Below are positions 10,886-19,814 of a DNA stretch of 64,000 nucleotides, piece by piece; position 1 is the first letter of the stretch, and every line of letters begins with the position of its first letter. The stretch lies in contig JAPJBO010000128.1 of the NCBI GenBank assembly GCA_030068145.1, positions 248,001 to 312,000 on the forward strand, given 5' to 3'. The DNA comes from Diplonema papillatum. Lineage: Eukaryota > Euglenozoa > Diplonemea > Diplonemida > Diplonemidae. Both the position numbers and the translations under genes were made by a program. A model generated the notes under the pieces. That model made no database searches. It was not told where the DNA came from and worked only from the letters and a program-made list of their open reading frames with translations.

Positions 10886-10937
10886 ATGCGACGTTATCGG
10901 GACCGCCGCCATGATATGACCCCCATATGACCCCTAC

Positions 10938-11151
10938 CATGCAGGGTCAAAACCTTGTGTCTTTTTAAAACGCTCCCGCGGGGCCGATGGAGCCCTAAAA
11001 ATTTTTTTGGAAAAAAAAAAATTTGCTCAACTTCCTCAAAAATTACTGCAGAGTTTGTTCCAAACTTTTAAAATTCAAAAAACCCAATTTTTTTCCGGAA
11101 ATTTTTTTTTTTGGCCATTTTCAAAAAGACACAAGGTTTTGACCCTGCATG
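10938..11151. mobile_element. MITE copy in the minisatellite
   Basis: 214 bp, flanked by CTAC on both sides. The target is a unit of the ATGACCCCTAT minisatellite. Confidence 0.9.
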
Positions 11152-11278
11152 CTACATGACCCCCATACGACCCCCATATGACCCCTATATGACCCCCATA
11201 TGACCCCTATATGACCCCTATATGACCCCCATATGACCCCTATATGACCCCCATATGACCCCCATATGACCCCTATAT
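11152..11278. repeat. ATATGACCCCC minisatellite
   Basis: About eleven 11-bp units alternating ATATGACCCCC and ATATGACCCCT. A short piece of the same array is at 10913-10937. It lies between the two MITEs that share ATAC/ATAT flanks. Confidence 0.88.
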
Positions 11279-11489
11279 CATGCAGGGTCAAAACCTTGTG
11301 TCTTTTTAAAACGCTCCCGCGGGGCCGATGGAGCCCTAAAATTTTTTTTGGAAAAAAAAAAATTTGCTCAACTTCCTCAAAAATTACTGCAGAGTTTGTT
11401 CCAAACTTTTAAAATTCAAAAAACCCAATTTTTTCTGGATTTTTTTTTTTTGCCATTTTCAAAAAGACACAAGGTTTTGACCCTGCATG
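11279..11489. mobile_element. MITE copy in hAT1 gene, right partner of a pair
   Basis: 211 bp. The left flank is ATAT and the right flank is ATAC, the mirror of 5482-5692. With the whole block 5482-11493 removed, the hAT1 frame reads DVTY then TSSTVVREL without loss. Confidence 0.9.
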
Positions 11490-11735
11490 ATACATCGTCA
11501 ACTGTGGTGAGAGAGCTTCTGGAGTTGATCGGCTTGGTATTAGAGAAGCGGCTGTACACCGAGATTAGGGAGTCCCGGTTTTGGTCAGCCACAGCAGATG
11601 CAACAACCGACGTGACGGGAAAGCACCAACTTGTGGCCACCGTTCGTTACCTCAGGAGAAATGCTGTCCAAGAGCGCTTCATTGGCCTTGAAGTCCTGCA
11701 CGATCAAACTGCAACCGGCTACGCAACGAAGATAA

Positions 11736-11947
11736 CATGCAGGGCCAAAACCTTGTGTCTTTTTAAAACGCTCCTGCGGGGCCGATGGAGCCCTAAAATT
11801 TTTTTTGGAAAAAAAAAAAATTACTCAACTTCCTCAAAAATTACTGCAGAGTTTGTTCCAAACTTTTAAAATTCAAAAAACCCAATTTTTTTCCGGAATT
11901 TTTTTTTTGGCCATTTCCAAAAAGACACAAGGTTTTGACCCTGCATG
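11736..11947. mobile_element. MITE copy in hAT1 gene
   Basis: 212 bp, flanked by ATAA on both sides. Removing 216 bp joins GYATK to IKQMLCYL in frame. Confidence 0.93.
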
Positions 11948-12934
11948 ATAAAGCAGATGCTGTGTTATCTCCCGAAGGGCTCGTTCGTATCCTGCTCGTT
12001 TGATGGGGCTTCGGCGATGTCTGGGAAGTTTCAGGGTGCCGAGAAGAAGGTTCGCGGTGGGATCAATGCTACTGCGCTCTTCATGTGGTGTTGTGCCCAC
12101 GTCCTCAACCTCCTTGCCCAGGATGGCATAAAAGCAGTTGCGTTCATGGGAGACTTCTTCAGAACCGTCCGCGCCCTTTGGCTGATCTTCTCCGACTCCG
12201 ACATCAACAAGCTACTTCTGAGCAGCGTATTCGCAGACCCGACATTTGCAGCGATGTGTGAGAAGGTGAATCGTGCCCTGGTGGAGCCGTCCGATACACG
12301 CTGGCTGGCCTACTGGAGAAGTGTCTCTGTCATCCGTATGCAGTATTCTGCAATACGCGAAGCCCTTAGACGCATCTGGAACGAGCGGAACAGCACCCAC
12401 GCAGAGCACCTGTACAAAGAGGTGAGTAAGCCGCAATTTTTTGCATGTCTTGCACTTGCGTGTGACGTTCTGGAAAAGCTGCATGCAATCTCTCTTGTTT
12501 TCCAAGGAACCGCGACCACCATCTCGGATGTTTGCAGAGAAGTGGACTCGCTCGAAGCAGAATTGAGGGCACTAAGCTCGGAAGAAAGGGCCAAAAAGAT
12601 CACGAAATACTACACTTGCTGGCGCCGTTCGTTCTTCGAAGCGACCAACGTTGCCGTTACCCCTGCAGCGTTCAGCACATTCCATCAGACTATCGCCTCC
12701 CCATACATTGCTGCACTCCTCAAGTCCACAACGGTCCGGTTTGAATCCAAGGAAGTTCTTCGGCACTTCGTTGTCTTTGACCGCATTGCGTGGCCAGAGG
12801 GCGCGCACCTTACAAACTGGGGGGATGAACACATCCGGGAGCTCTACAGATACTACAGCAAGCCCGGCCGGGTCACGTACCGACAATATGAAGTGGACGT
12901 GCCAGCAACAGACACGATGCCTCGACCCACATAC

Positions 12935-13146
12935 CATGCAGGGTCAAAACCTTGTGTCTTTTTGGAAATGGCCAAAAAAAAAATTCCGGAAAAAAAATGG
13001 GTTTTTTGAATTTTAAAAGTTTGGAACAAACTCTGCAGTAATTTTTGAGGAAGTTGAGCAAATTTTTTTTTTCCCAAAAAAATTTTTAGGGCTCCATCGG
13101 CCCCGCGGGAGCGTTTTAAAAAGACACAAGGTTTTGACCCTGCATG
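12935..13146. mobile_element. MITE copy in hAT1 gene
   Basis: 212 bp, flanked by ATAC on both sides, after the codons for MPRPTY. One frame is open right through this copy on the minus strand. Confidence 0.93.
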
Positions 13147-13245
13147 ATACAGCACCACTCGCTCGGAAACGAAGACAGACCACGGCACTCCCCTTTTGCA
13201 CGGAATGACCGAGGCAGACCTGGTGAGAGACTGGACCCTACTTAA

Positions 13246-13457
13246 CATGCAGGGTCAGAACCTTGTGTCTTTTTAAAACGCTCCCGCGGGGCCGATGGAC
13301 CCCAAAAAAAAAAATTGGCAAAAAAAAATTTTGCTCAACTTCCGCAAAAATTACCGCAGAGTTTGTTCCAAAATTCTAAAATTCAAAAAACCCATTTTTT
13401 TTCTGGAAATAAAAATTTGGCCATTTCCAAAAAGACACAAGGTTCTGACCCTGCATG
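13246..13457. mobile_element. MITE copy in hAT1 gene, variant subfamily
   Basis: 212 bp, flanked by TTAA on both sides. It has CAGAACC in place of CAAAACC at the ends and ACAGAG... GAAATAAAAATTT interior changes shared with copies at 18716, 22135 and 33130, so there is at least one subfamily. Confidence 0.92.
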
Positions 13458-13753
13458 TTAAGGAGGTTCTACGCGCCTCAAGATACTCCAAAAATTCACA
13501 CGCGGTGTATCAAGCCTTCGCCCCTGATGGCACTGCGAGTGCCCGCATGCAGCCATTGAGACAACTGGTCGAACTGGCACATTGTCAGTTCCTCTGCAGA
13601 AAGTGAACGCCAGTTCAGTACCCTGGCCCGTGTAAAGACCCGACTGCGCAACCGCATGCTGAACACGACACTGCGCGCCCTCTTTTTCATCGAAGACACC
13701 GATGAGAAGGAGATGGACAACGCGACTGCGGAGGAGGTAATCGACCTTTTTAC

Positions 13754-13965
13754 CATGCAGGGTCAAAACCTTGTGTCTTTTTGAAAATGGCAAAAAAAAA
13801 ATTCCCGGAAAAAAATTGGGTTTTTTGAATTTTAAAAGTTTGGAACAAACTCTGCAGTAATTTTTGAGGAAGTTGAGCGAAATTTTTTTTTTCCAAAATT
13901 TTTTTTAGGGCTCCATCGGCCCCGCAGGAGCGTTTTAAAAAGACACAAGGTTTTGACCCTGCATG
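13754..13965. mobile_element. MITE copy in hAT1 gene
   Basis: 212 bp, flanked by TTAC on both sides. It separates the dimerisation region (ATAEEVIDLF) from the last coding piece. Confidence 0.93.
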
Positions 13966-14332
13966 TTACTTCTGGCTTCGCAGCCGAAGCCCTAAGGGCA
14001 GCATGGTTTGCTGGAGAGTCTGAGCCGGTGGAGAAGGTAGCGAAAAAGCGCAAAATTGACTTGACACTACCCTGAAACCTTGCTGCACCTCCTTGTCCTG
14101 TCTTGACTTCTTCTTTTGTTAACTTGTACCCGTCCCTTCCACCAGACCAACCGCACGTATTCTCCGACTCTCTCTTCCTCCTTGCACCACGAACCGCCGA
14201 AGACTCAGAATGGAAGGACAGATGCGGGTGGACGGGCTCTGTACGACGTGAGGGCGAGAAAAATTTTCTCGCTGACAGAAGAAATTTTTTCGCCAGCATT
14301 TTTGGCCTTGCTGGCGGGCAGAATAACCCCTG

Positions 14333-14497
14333 GATGGACCCCAAAAAAAAAAGTTGGAAAAAAAAATTTTTGCTCAACTTCATCAAAAAGTGCTGCAGAG
14401 TTTGTTCCAAAGTTTTAAAATTCAAAAAACCCAATTTTTTTCCAGAAATTTTTTTTTTGCCATTTCCAAAAAAGACACAAGGTTTTGACCCTGCATG
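14333..14497. mobile_element. Right part of the MITE split by hAT1
   Basis: Resumes the element begun at 4147, after the duplicated GATGGACC. After its right flank ATAA the V1 RT frame returns on the minus strand as GDPV, for only 17 bases, before M1 begins. Confidence 0.92.
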
Positions 14498-14524
14498 ATA
14501 AACTGGATCACCCGGGCGGGTGTC

Positions 14525-14815
14525 AGATTTTGCGCGCGCGAAATCTCAGATTTTGCGCGCGCCCAAATCTCAGATTTTGCGCGCGCCTGAGATTTTGGCA
14601 TGAGTGCAAAATCTGAGATTTTTGCATGAGTGCAAAATCTGAGATTTTTGAAAATGCTAAAATCTGAGATTTTCGTACGAGTGCAAAATCTGAGATTTTT
14701 GAAAATGCTAAAATCTGAGATTTTCGTATGAGTGCAAAATCTGAGATTTTTGAAAATGCTAAAATCTGAGATTTTCGCATGAGTGCAAAATCTGAGATTT
14801 TTGAAAGTAAATTTT
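14525..14815. repeat. Left subterminal array of M1
   Basis: Repeats of AAAATCTGAGATTTTT, spaced by GAAAATGCT and CATGAGTGC, give a higher-order period of about 57 bp. Each core is nearly palindromic. The right-hand partner is at 18100-18480. Confidence 0.88.
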
Positions 14816-15507
14816 CGGTTCAATTTTTTGTTCAAAATTTTGAACTGACATTTTGGGTTGCAAAATTTGGGTTGAATTTTTGGTTCAAATTTTCGTTCAA
14901 ATTTTTGAACTGATTGCAAAATTTGGTTGAGTTCAAAGTTGGGGTAAGTGCGGGTGTTGTGTGGTTGGGTGGGTTGGTGGATGTGGTGGTTTGGTGGGTG
15001 TGATGTTGGGGTGGTGAATGATAGTGTGATTGGTTGGTGGTTGTGGGTGGGTTGGTGGATGGTAAGGTGTGGTGGTGGCTGAGGTGTGGGTGGGTGGGTT
15101 TGTGGTGGGTGGTTGGGATGATGGGTGAGTGGTTGGGTTGGGGGGTGTCAGTGGTGGGTGGGTTGGGGGTTGGATGTGGATTGGGGAAGTGGGTGGGACA
15201 CATTAGTGCTGTAGATACAATGTGTAAGCCAACACAGGCACACTGGATTTCTGTCTTGATCCCTGTTGGGAGATACAGGCACACCAGCTTTCTGTCTTGA
15301 GGCAAGCCAACACAGGCACACTGGATTTCTGTCTTGATCCCTGTTGGGAGATACAGGCACACCAGCTTTCTGTCTTGAGGCCAAGTGAAGGAACTATGAT
15401 ATATTATTTGCAACCAGACACCAACAGTATGTGTACAAGTGCACAACAGAACCCATTAAATAATGCTAATTGAAACAATACAGGATAATTGAAAAAGGAA
15501 ACAAGCA
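14816..15507. other. M1 5' region: A/T-rich block, G/T-rich run, 75-bp tandem duplication
   Basis: Positions 14816-14940 repeat the word AATTTTTGGTTCAAATTTT. Positions 14945-15190 are a G/T-rich run. Positions 15220-15380 hold two copies of a unit of about 77 bp with AGCCAACACAGGCACAC and GGGAGATACAGGCACACC. No gene is visible. The promoter of the transposase should lie at its right end, but no element of it is recognisable. Confidence 0.7.
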
Positions 15508-17676
15508 ATGAGTTCCACACATGTGTCCGAGCATCTGCAGAAGGGGAAGAATCGACGATGGGTGACCGAAGCTGGTGGACGCCTTGCAGATGAAAGACAA
15601 AAACTTTACTCAGGGTCATCCTGGGTAAAGAGAAGAGCCAAGCCTCAGATTCAACTTCTGGAGGTTGCAGCAGAGGGTCCTGAAGCCCTTATTGAACTTC
15701 TCCAGTGCTATGGAGTGCTTCCTGCTGAGGTTGTCTGCTCTTCATGTGGGGAGTCACTCACAGAATGGACAGTCAACAAGGGAAGTCGAGGTAAGGGAGA
15801 CTGGCCGTTGTGGAAGTGCAAACCCTGCAGGCAGTTGGTTGCTGGGAGTACAATATTTTCGGGTGCTCTGAAGAGGCTTGGTCTCAAAGTTGATGTTGGT
15901 CCTGAGCCTGATCTTCCTGCTGCTGCTGCTGCTCCTGAGAAGCAAAAAAAAGGGGGTGTGCATGTTTCTACTTTGCAGTTGGTGAACAAGATCCAGGGGT
16001 TCTCTCTGGGATCCCAACACAAGGTCCAAGACTCTAACATGTGGATGGACCACGACACCCACAGCAGGTACAACAAGATGCTGAAGCACATCACAAGAGA
16101 AGGGATGCGGAGTCTCGAGGCTGCCATCCTCCCTCTTGGGGGGCCTGGCATGTGTTTAGAATTTGATGAGTTCTCTGTGGGTCTTCAGAGAAAGAAACAA
16201 TCAGAAGACACCTTGTACAGTTACATCAGGTTCCTTGGTATTGTGGAAAGGGGAACAGGAAAGTGCATCTTGCGCCGACTCCCAGAGAGGTGGCAGAAAA
16301 CAGTTGAGCGTGGTGAAGTTGTTGAGCTGCCCTCTGGACTTGGCCAATGGACCAATGACACAGGGAGAAGAGTTGTTCCCCCTCCTGCTCCTATTTCCAA
16401 GGCAGAGCTGATTGCAGTCCTTGATGAAAACATTATTGAACTGGGGGGGGAAGACCCCTTGTTTATTTCAACTGATGGCGCAGCAACATACCGTGTTCTC
16501 TTCAACCCTTCATCTCCCGAGTTCTATTGGCAGAAGTATGCTCAGGTGCCTGATGCACCATCACGAGTCAGGTACGCATGGGTGAACCATGGAAAGGATC
16601 AGTTTACCAAATGGGTAAGCTCATGGGTGAGGAAGTCAGCAGATGACACCCACTTTGGCGTGGTGAAGAATGACACATTCACCTTTGAAACCAGTGTCTT
16701 TGCTGACATCTGTGCAAAAAAACTGGGTGGAGACACAGAAGACTTGTTGAGATACTACGAAAAAAAGGATTGGATGGCAGGCACACAACTTGCAGATGGC
16801 ACCTGGGCCTATCTCAAACAAGCCATCAAAGCAGGTGGAGTGAAGTCAATTGACAAAACTGATGCTGTCCTTGTCGCAAACTGGAGAAGGAACCTGTCTG
16901 GTTGTGACCTATTCCACTTTGGCATGCTGGGAATTGGTGATGCGTTGAGAAAGCCGTACGCACTTATTCGAGCTGAGGCCCAGGCCACTGCAGGAAGTAC
17001 CAGAACTAACCAAGAAGAAGATCTGGTGGGACCAACTCCCTGCCCACAGGCTGCTGAAACACAACTGGTTGCTGAAACACAAATTGCAACACCCCTTCCC
17101 CTTGCACAGGAGCCTCTTCGCACCCATCCCTCACAACCAAACCCATTCAGAGCCTTAAAACACAGGCGAGCTCTGCTGGAAAAGAATCCCACCCCTCAGG
17201 GCCCTCCTGCTCCTGCTCCAGCTGCAGCTCCTGCACCTGCTTCTGTTCCTGCTGGTGACATGTATGCACTCCTCCTGGAAGGCTTGAAGGCAGGAAAAGA
17301 GAGGCAAGACCAGATCGAGAGCAACATGGTTGCTGGATTTAGTACCATGATGAAAGCACTAAAGCACCTTGCACCCGATCTTGAAGTACCCTCTCCATCT
17401 TGTTCGATCTTGACTGTGGACAAAACAGAGGTGAAGGAGACAGCAAGAAAGGCTGCAGAAAAGGAAGAAGAAGAGGAAGAAGAAGTGGATGAACAGACAG
17501 AAGAAGAACATGACAGAATTTTTGAGCCAACACAGCTGCAGGGGGAGCCTGAGGAGGGTTCTTTGACACCAAGCTCTCCTGTGTTTCACATGCCTGCACT
17601 GAAGCCAGAACCTGGTTGTGAACCTCTTTCACCCAAAAGAAGGAAGCTGATTCTCAAGCGCCCCGTCAACCAGTAG
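15508..17676 (+). CDS. Merlin-like DDE transposase, 722 aa
   Basis: Likely catalyses cut-and-paste movement of M1. A zinc ribbon of the IS1595 type (CSSC, then CKPC) lies near residues 79-108. The DDE-type core shows LEFDEFSVG with the first Asp near residue 219, FISTDGAATY with the second Asp near 322, a conserved WVNHGKDQF near 358-366, and NDTFTFETSVF with Glu near 394. Spacing and motifs match ISXO2-like transposases, but the protein is about twice the bacterial length. A Pro/Ala-rich linker, a Glu-rich stretch near residues 650-675 and the NLS-like PKRRKL close to the C terminus form a C-terminal extension of about 270 residues. It starts at an ATG and has no frameshift. A decayed homologue is at 31571-32566. 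Confidence 0.88.
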   Translation: MSSTHVSEHLQKGKNRRWVTEAGGRLADERQKLYSGSSWVKRRAKPQIQLLEVAAEGPEALIELLQCYGVLPAEVVCSSCGESLTEWTVNKGSRGKGDWPLWKCKPCRQLVAGSTIFSGALKRLGLKVDVGPEPDLPAAAAAPEKQKKGGVHVSTLQLVNKIQGFSLGSQHKVQDSNMWMDHDTHSRYNKMLKHITREGMRSLEAAILPLGGPGMCLEFDEFSVGLQRKKQSEDTLYSYIRFLGIVERGTGKCILRRLPERWQKTVERGEVVELPSGLGQWTNDTGRRVVPPPAPISKAELIAVLDENIIELGGEDPLFISTDGAATYRVLFNPSSPEFYWQKYAQVPDAPSRVRYAWVNHGKDQFTKWVSSWVRKSADDTHFGVVKNDTFTFETSVFADICAKKLGGDTEDLLRYYEKKDWMAGTQLADGTWAYLKQAIKAGGVKSIDKTDAVLVANWRRNLSGCDLFHFGMLGIGDALRKPYALIRAEAQATAGSTRTNQEEDLVGPTPCPQAAETQLVAETQIATPLPLAQEPLRTHPSQPNPFRALKHRRALLEKNPTPQGPPAPAPAAAPAPASVPAGDMYALLLEGLKAGKERQDQIESNMVAGFSTMMKALKHLAPDLEVPSPSCSILTVDKTEVKETARKAAEKEEEEEEEVDEQTEEEHDRIFEPTQLQGEPEEGSLTPSSPVFHMPALKPEPGCEPLSPKRRKLILKRPVNQ

Positions 17677-18099
17677 TCCCACATGCACACACGAATGGCT
17701 TCAGGCCCAAACCATTACGAATACTTCAGCTAAACCAATCAACAGAAGAATGGCTTTATGCCCACATGTAATCAATGCAAAAATGGCTTCAGGCCCAACA
17801 GGCAAACTCAACTCAAACAATACAAGAATGGCTTTATGCCCACATGTAATCAATGCAAAAATGGCTTCAGTCCACAAACACCACAAAGAGGAGCAGGGGA
17901 AAACCCCCAGAACAACCCCTGCTTCCTCTGCAAAAAAAAAATTCTTCTTTGGCAGCCAACAACAATTCCCCCAGATTGGAAATCTGGGGGAAAAAAAAGG
18001 GGGAAAACGCCATCCAGGGTCACAAGGCCTGGACAGCCACATGGCTGAGCTGTTGAGTGACCCGAAATTTTCAACCAAAAAAGATGATCCTAAAATTTT
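17677..18099. other. M1 3' region with tandem ATGGCTT units
   Basis: The words ATGGCTTTATGCCCACATG and AATGGCTTCAGGCC repeat at 17747-17880. Positions 17990-18065 contain GCCATCCAGGGTCACAAGGC, which recurs at 31265-31290, next to the second Merlin-like gene. No ORF is supported. Confidence 0.65.
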
Positions 18100-18480
18100 A
18101 AAAATGCTAAAATCGGAGATTTTCGCATGAGCGCAAAATCTGAGATTTTTGAAAATGCTAAAATCTGAGATTTTTGTGTGAGTGCAAAATCTGAGATTTT
18201 TGAAAATGCTAAAATCTGAGATTTTTGCATGAGTGCAAAATCTGAGATTTTTGAAAATGCTAAAATCTGAGATTTTTGCGTGAGTGCAAAATCTGAGATT
18301 TTTGCATGAGCGCAAAATCTGAGATTGGGGTGCAAAATCTGAGATTTTTGGTGCGCGCAAAATCTGAGATTTCGCGCGTGCAAAATCTGAGATTTGGCCC
18401 CAGCCAAAATTTTTTTTTGGGTTCGCCAATCTCAGATTTTGCGCGCGCGCGCAAAATCTGAGATTTCGCGCGCGCAAAAT
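18100..18480. repeat. Right subterminal array of M1
   Basis: More than a dozen AAATCTGAGATTT cores, in the same families of spacer as the left array, up to the terminal inverted repeat. Confidence 0.88.
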
Positions 18481-18715
18481 CTGACACCCGCCATCACCCG
18501 CTGCCACAGCAGCTAGTGTGTGCATCAATTCGGGAGCACAACAGTGTCCCATCGGCAAGCGGTTCATCGCCCACCAATTGCCATCCGCATCGGAAAAGCG
18601 GAATAGCCACCGGCACTGAACAGGTATTTCAATTGCGTAAAACCCAGTTCTAAAGTCCCGTGTTGTGCCGCTGTCGCTGTTTACGGCAGGCAGGTAAGCT
18701 GATATCATGCAGGGT

Positions 18716-18913
18716 CAGAACCTTGTGTCTTTTTAAAACGCTCCCGCGGGGCCGATGGAGCCCTGAAATTTTTTTTGGAAAAAAAAAAATTGCTCAACTT
18801 CCTCAAAAATTATCACAGAGTTTGTTCCAAAATTTTAAAATTCAAAAAACCCATTTTTTTTCTGGAAATAAAATTTTGGCCATTTCCAAAAAGACACAAG
18901 GTTCTGACCCTGC
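18716..18913. mobile_element. MITE copy, right end shortened
   Basis: Left flank ATAT. The right end stops at GACCCTGC, lacking the last ATG and the duplicate, with loss of a few codons of V1. Variant subfamily with CAGAACC ends. Confidence 0.88.
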
Positions 18914-19034
18914 TCAATCGGCACTTGTGCCTCATATCCTTGATTTCCGAGGAGTTCATTTGCCTCCCTCGTCCACAGGATGAATCTCTGACGCAGACCG
19001 CTCTCTTTCTCTTCAAGAACAGTGAAAGGGATAT

Positions 19035-19246
19035 CATGCAGGGTCAAAACCTTGTGTCTTTTTGAAAATGGCAAAAAAAAAAATTCCGGAAAAAAATTGG
19101 GTTTTTTGAATTTTAAAAGTTTGGAACAAACTCTGCAGTAATTTTTGAGGAAGTTGAGCAAAATTTTTTTTTTCCAAAAATATTTTTAGGGCTCCATCGG
19201 CCCCGCGGGAGCGTTTTAAAAAGACACAAGGTTTTGACCCTGCATG
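19035..19246. mobile_element. MITE copy in V1 RT
   Basis: 212 bp, flanked by ATAT on both sides. It lies between PYQN and IPFTVLEEKE of V1. Confidence 0.93.
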
Positions 19247-19602
19247 ATATTCTGATACGGTCCTGGCCCTTCGGCTTTTGAAACGATGCCGCGTTCAAAG
19301 AGTGTTACAGCGTGTGATCTTGTGAACATCGATGGCCGATCGTAAAAGCTCTGTGTGGCATTCTTGAAGTCCTGAGAGAAAAAGGTCAAGCGCCATACTT
19401 TTTCGAATCTACGAAGGGCTGACGGTGACATTCTGCTCTTCAGCTCTTCGACATCCATGGGCGGAATGCCTGAAACATGCAGAGGCGATGCCCTCTCAGT
19501 CTCTGACTCCGGCAACCTTGTCCTCTTGCTTCTCCTGGTGATAGAGAACCTGCTATGTTGTTGGAACAGAGGTTGCGAAAAAGAAGTCAGAAACCCATCT
19601 AA

Positions 19603-19814
19603 CATGCAGGGTCAAAACCTTGTGTCTTTTTAAAACGCTCCCGCGGAGCCGATGGACCCCAAAAAAAAATTTTGGAAAAAAAAAAATTTGCTCAACTTCC
19701 TCAAAAATTACTGCAGAGTTTGTTCCAAACTTTTAAAATTCAAAAAACCCAAAAAAATTCCAGAATTTTTTTTTTTGCCATTTCCAGAAAGACACAAGGT
19801 TTTGACCCTGCATG
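19603..19814. mobile_element. MITE copy at the V1 YR/RT boundary
   Basis: 212 bp, flanked by CTAA on both sides. The insertion falls on the TAG stop of the YR gene. Removing it leaves the same stop and puts the RT frame one base back. Confidence 0.93.

Larger units (their letters stand above)
5698..10910. mobile_element. 5.2-kb non-autonomous element with GGCGGCGG termini
   Basis: The left terminus GGCGGCGGTCCCGATA is mirrored at the right end by TATCGGGACCGCCGCC. The imperfect inverted repeat continues for about 60 bp and includes CCCATTTCTGGG. ATGATATG is duplicated at 5690-5697 and 10911-10918. An 8-bp duplication with GG-starting ends is compatible with Merlin, to which M1 belongs, but no transposase is encoded. 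The interior holds, in order, a left subterminal array, an A-rich array, 364-bp satellite in minus orientation, a unique spacer, the satellite in plus orientation, and a right subterminal array. Confidence 0.88.
4571..14075 (+). pseudogene. hAT1 transposase, interrupted
   Basis: Coding pieces are 4571-5481, 11494-11735, 11952-12934, 13151-13245, 13462-13753 and 13970-14075. Taking out each MITE with one 4-bp duplicate keeps the frame at every junction. One 1-base frameshift between about 13530 and 13585 remains. The total is about 876 codons. The N-terminal third carries a CxxC..H..H zinc finger (CKVCSQKF, then HLRNRMKKHETSAEH) of the kind found in ZNF862-like hAT proteins. Acidic residues at hAT-like positions are the Asp of DATTD (11609-11611), the Asp of SFDGAS (12002-12004), and Glu in SSAESERQFS near 13600, with a conserved CAHVLNL helix after the second. 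It ends in an NLS-like KKRKID. The ATG at 4502 is in frame, but 4571 looks the better start. A hydrophobic stretch near 4938-5000 is unexpected in a transposase. Confidence 0.85.
4203..14332 (+). mobile_element. hAT1, hAT-superfamily DNA transposon with nested insertions
   Basis: It begins CAGGGGTTTTTCCC and ends AACCCCTG, with GATGGACC duplicated on both sides. The 8-bp duplication and CAGGGG termini are diagnostic of hAT. The subterminal parts hold GGCGAAAAAA..TTTTTTCGCC hairpins at 4222-4300 and a related block at 14260-14310. It encodes a transposase at 4571-14075. About 6.9 kb of the 10.1 kb is secondary insertions: MITEs, the GGCGGCGG-type element and a minisatellite. Confidence 0.93.
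14515..18492 (+). mobile_element. M1, complete Merlin-like (IS1595/IS1016-type) DNA transposon
   Basis: The ends are GGCGGGTGTCAGATTTTGC and its inverted copy, with ATCACCCG duplicated at 14507-14514 and 18493-18500. The insertion splits V1 RT exactly between the Gly-Asp codons of AAVAAGD and the next Pro. GG-starting ends, an 8-bp duplication and an ISXO2-like DDE transposase fit the Merlin superfamily. At 3,978 bp with an intact transposase ORF, it could be a functional copy. Confidence 0.9.
18493..19602 (-). pseudogene. V1 reverse transcriptase, N-terminal part in three pieces
   Basis: The pieces are 19247-19602 (from FSITRRSKRTRL to EGPGPYQN), 18914-19034 (VLEEKESGLRQRFILWT) and 18493-18715. 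The last holds motif A (DFRTGFYAIEIP) and motif B (LPMGHCCAPELMHT) and stops at AAVAAGD where M1 inserted. The first conserved residues lie upstream of any ATG in this frame, as in V2. Confidence 0.83.
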
